NCBI RefSeq assembly: GCF_036812735.1
Contig: NZ_CP117523.1
Location: forward strand, 2,728,001 to 2,792,000
DNA: 64,000 nt
Direction of reading: 5' to 3'
DNA from: Terrisporobacter glycolicus ATCC 14880 = DSM 1288
Lineage (GTDB): Bacteria; Bacillota; Clostridia; Peptostreptococcales; Peptostreptococcaceae
The position numbers were made by a program, and so were the translations under genes. Each line of letters opens with the position of its first letter. Within the stretch, counting starts at the first letter, position 1. This document shows positions 63,881 through 64,000 of this stretch, in pieces. The notes under the pieces were generated by a model. It was not told the DNA's origin. It saw only the letters and a list, made by a program, of their open reading frames with translations, and searched no databases.

Positions 63881-64000
63881 TTATTTTGACTTTGATTTGT
63901 TTTTACTTTTTTTGTTTGACATGACACTTTGTGACGATGGTGCCATTCTTTGTTTTTGTCTTCTAGTTGTTCCACTATTATTGTAAATACACATACCCCA
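63881..64000 (-). CDS. C-terminal end of a gene cut by the window edge (Ser/Lys-rich tail)
   Basis: The frame runs from the window end and stops with TAA at 63881. It reads about 39 residues, including MCIYNNSGTTRRQKQRMAPS and a tail KKSKNKSKSK. An ATG at 63994 follows GGGG too closely to be a convincing start, so a larger gene extending beyond 64000 is more likely. A basic Ser/Lys tail is common in nucleic-acid-binding proteins. A 16-base direct repeat lies at its end. Identity unknown. Confidence 0.4.
   Translation of the reverse strand, partial: WGMCIYNNSGTTRRQKQRMAPSSQSVMSNKKSKNKSKSK

Noticed and set aside
1-64000. CRISPR array, tRNA, rRNA, prophage or transposase genes
   Set aside because: None recognised: no regularly spaced direct repeats, no cloverleaf, and no transposase or phage structural proteins. 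The tyrosine-recombinase-like gene has no mobile-element context.

Overview
The window is AT-rich DNA from a low-GC, spore-forming, Gram-positive anaerobe of the Clostridia. Gene order and protein style fit the Peptostreptococcaceae (Clostridioides, Paeniclostridium, Paraclostridium or Romboutsia type). Support comes from the block polC-rimP-nusA-rnpM-ylxQ-infB-rbfA-nrnA-truB-ribF-rpsO-degV-pnp-ylxY-mlpA-ymxH-lysC-tepA-ftsK-mnmH-rimO-pgsA-recA-rny, from the spore genes (gerW/ytfJ, a Cys-rich coat-like protein) and from a selenouridine tRNA enzyme. The species is inferred only. I saw no rRNA, tRNA, CRISPR array, prophage or insertion sequence.

Region 1 (1-11.5 kb) holds two paralogous P-type Ca2+/Mn2+ ATPases on the minus strand. 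The first is cut by the window edge. The second lies behind a yybP-ykoY-type Mn2+ riboswitch. Between them are a CBS protein, an unrecognised 253-residue protein, a cold shock protein, an exported amidase-like protein, pyridoxamine kinase, a YlbF-family protein and a class III aminotransferase.

Region 2 (11.6-28.5 kb) is mixed accessory and metabolic: a Cys-rich coiled-coil protein with a sigma-K-like promoter; a padR-DUF1700-DUF4097 envelope-stress-like operon with dyads upstream; a YjiH-like membrane protein; a UgtP-like glycolipid glycosyltransferase; an M23 peptidase; small membrane proteins; a long glutamine synthetase; a DEDDh exonuclease; exonuclease III; a GalT/HIT-like protein; a class I aminotransferase; a MarR regulator; and purB.

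Region 3 (28.5-31.4 kb) pairs a tyrosine-recombinase-like protein that lacks expected catalytic residues with a UvrD-like helicase carrying a diverged N-terminal domain. This is the most unusual pair in the window.

Region 4 (31.5-60.6 kb, all minus strand) is the conserved information-processing block: RNase Y, recA with a sigma-A promoter and a LexA box, phospholipid synthesis, tRNA and ribosomal protein modification, DNA translocase, aspartokinase, mlpA peptidase, PNPase, rpsO, ribF, truB, infB and nusA, then polC. Hairpins before rimP and rpsO suggest RNA-level control. Region 5 (60.7-64 kb) has an HExxH protein, a sirtuin, a 47-residue small protein, gerW/ytfJ with its DUF2953 partner, and the 3' end of a further gene.

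Most start sites were chosen from visible Shine-Dalgarno (SD) spacing, so several differ from the longest open frame.
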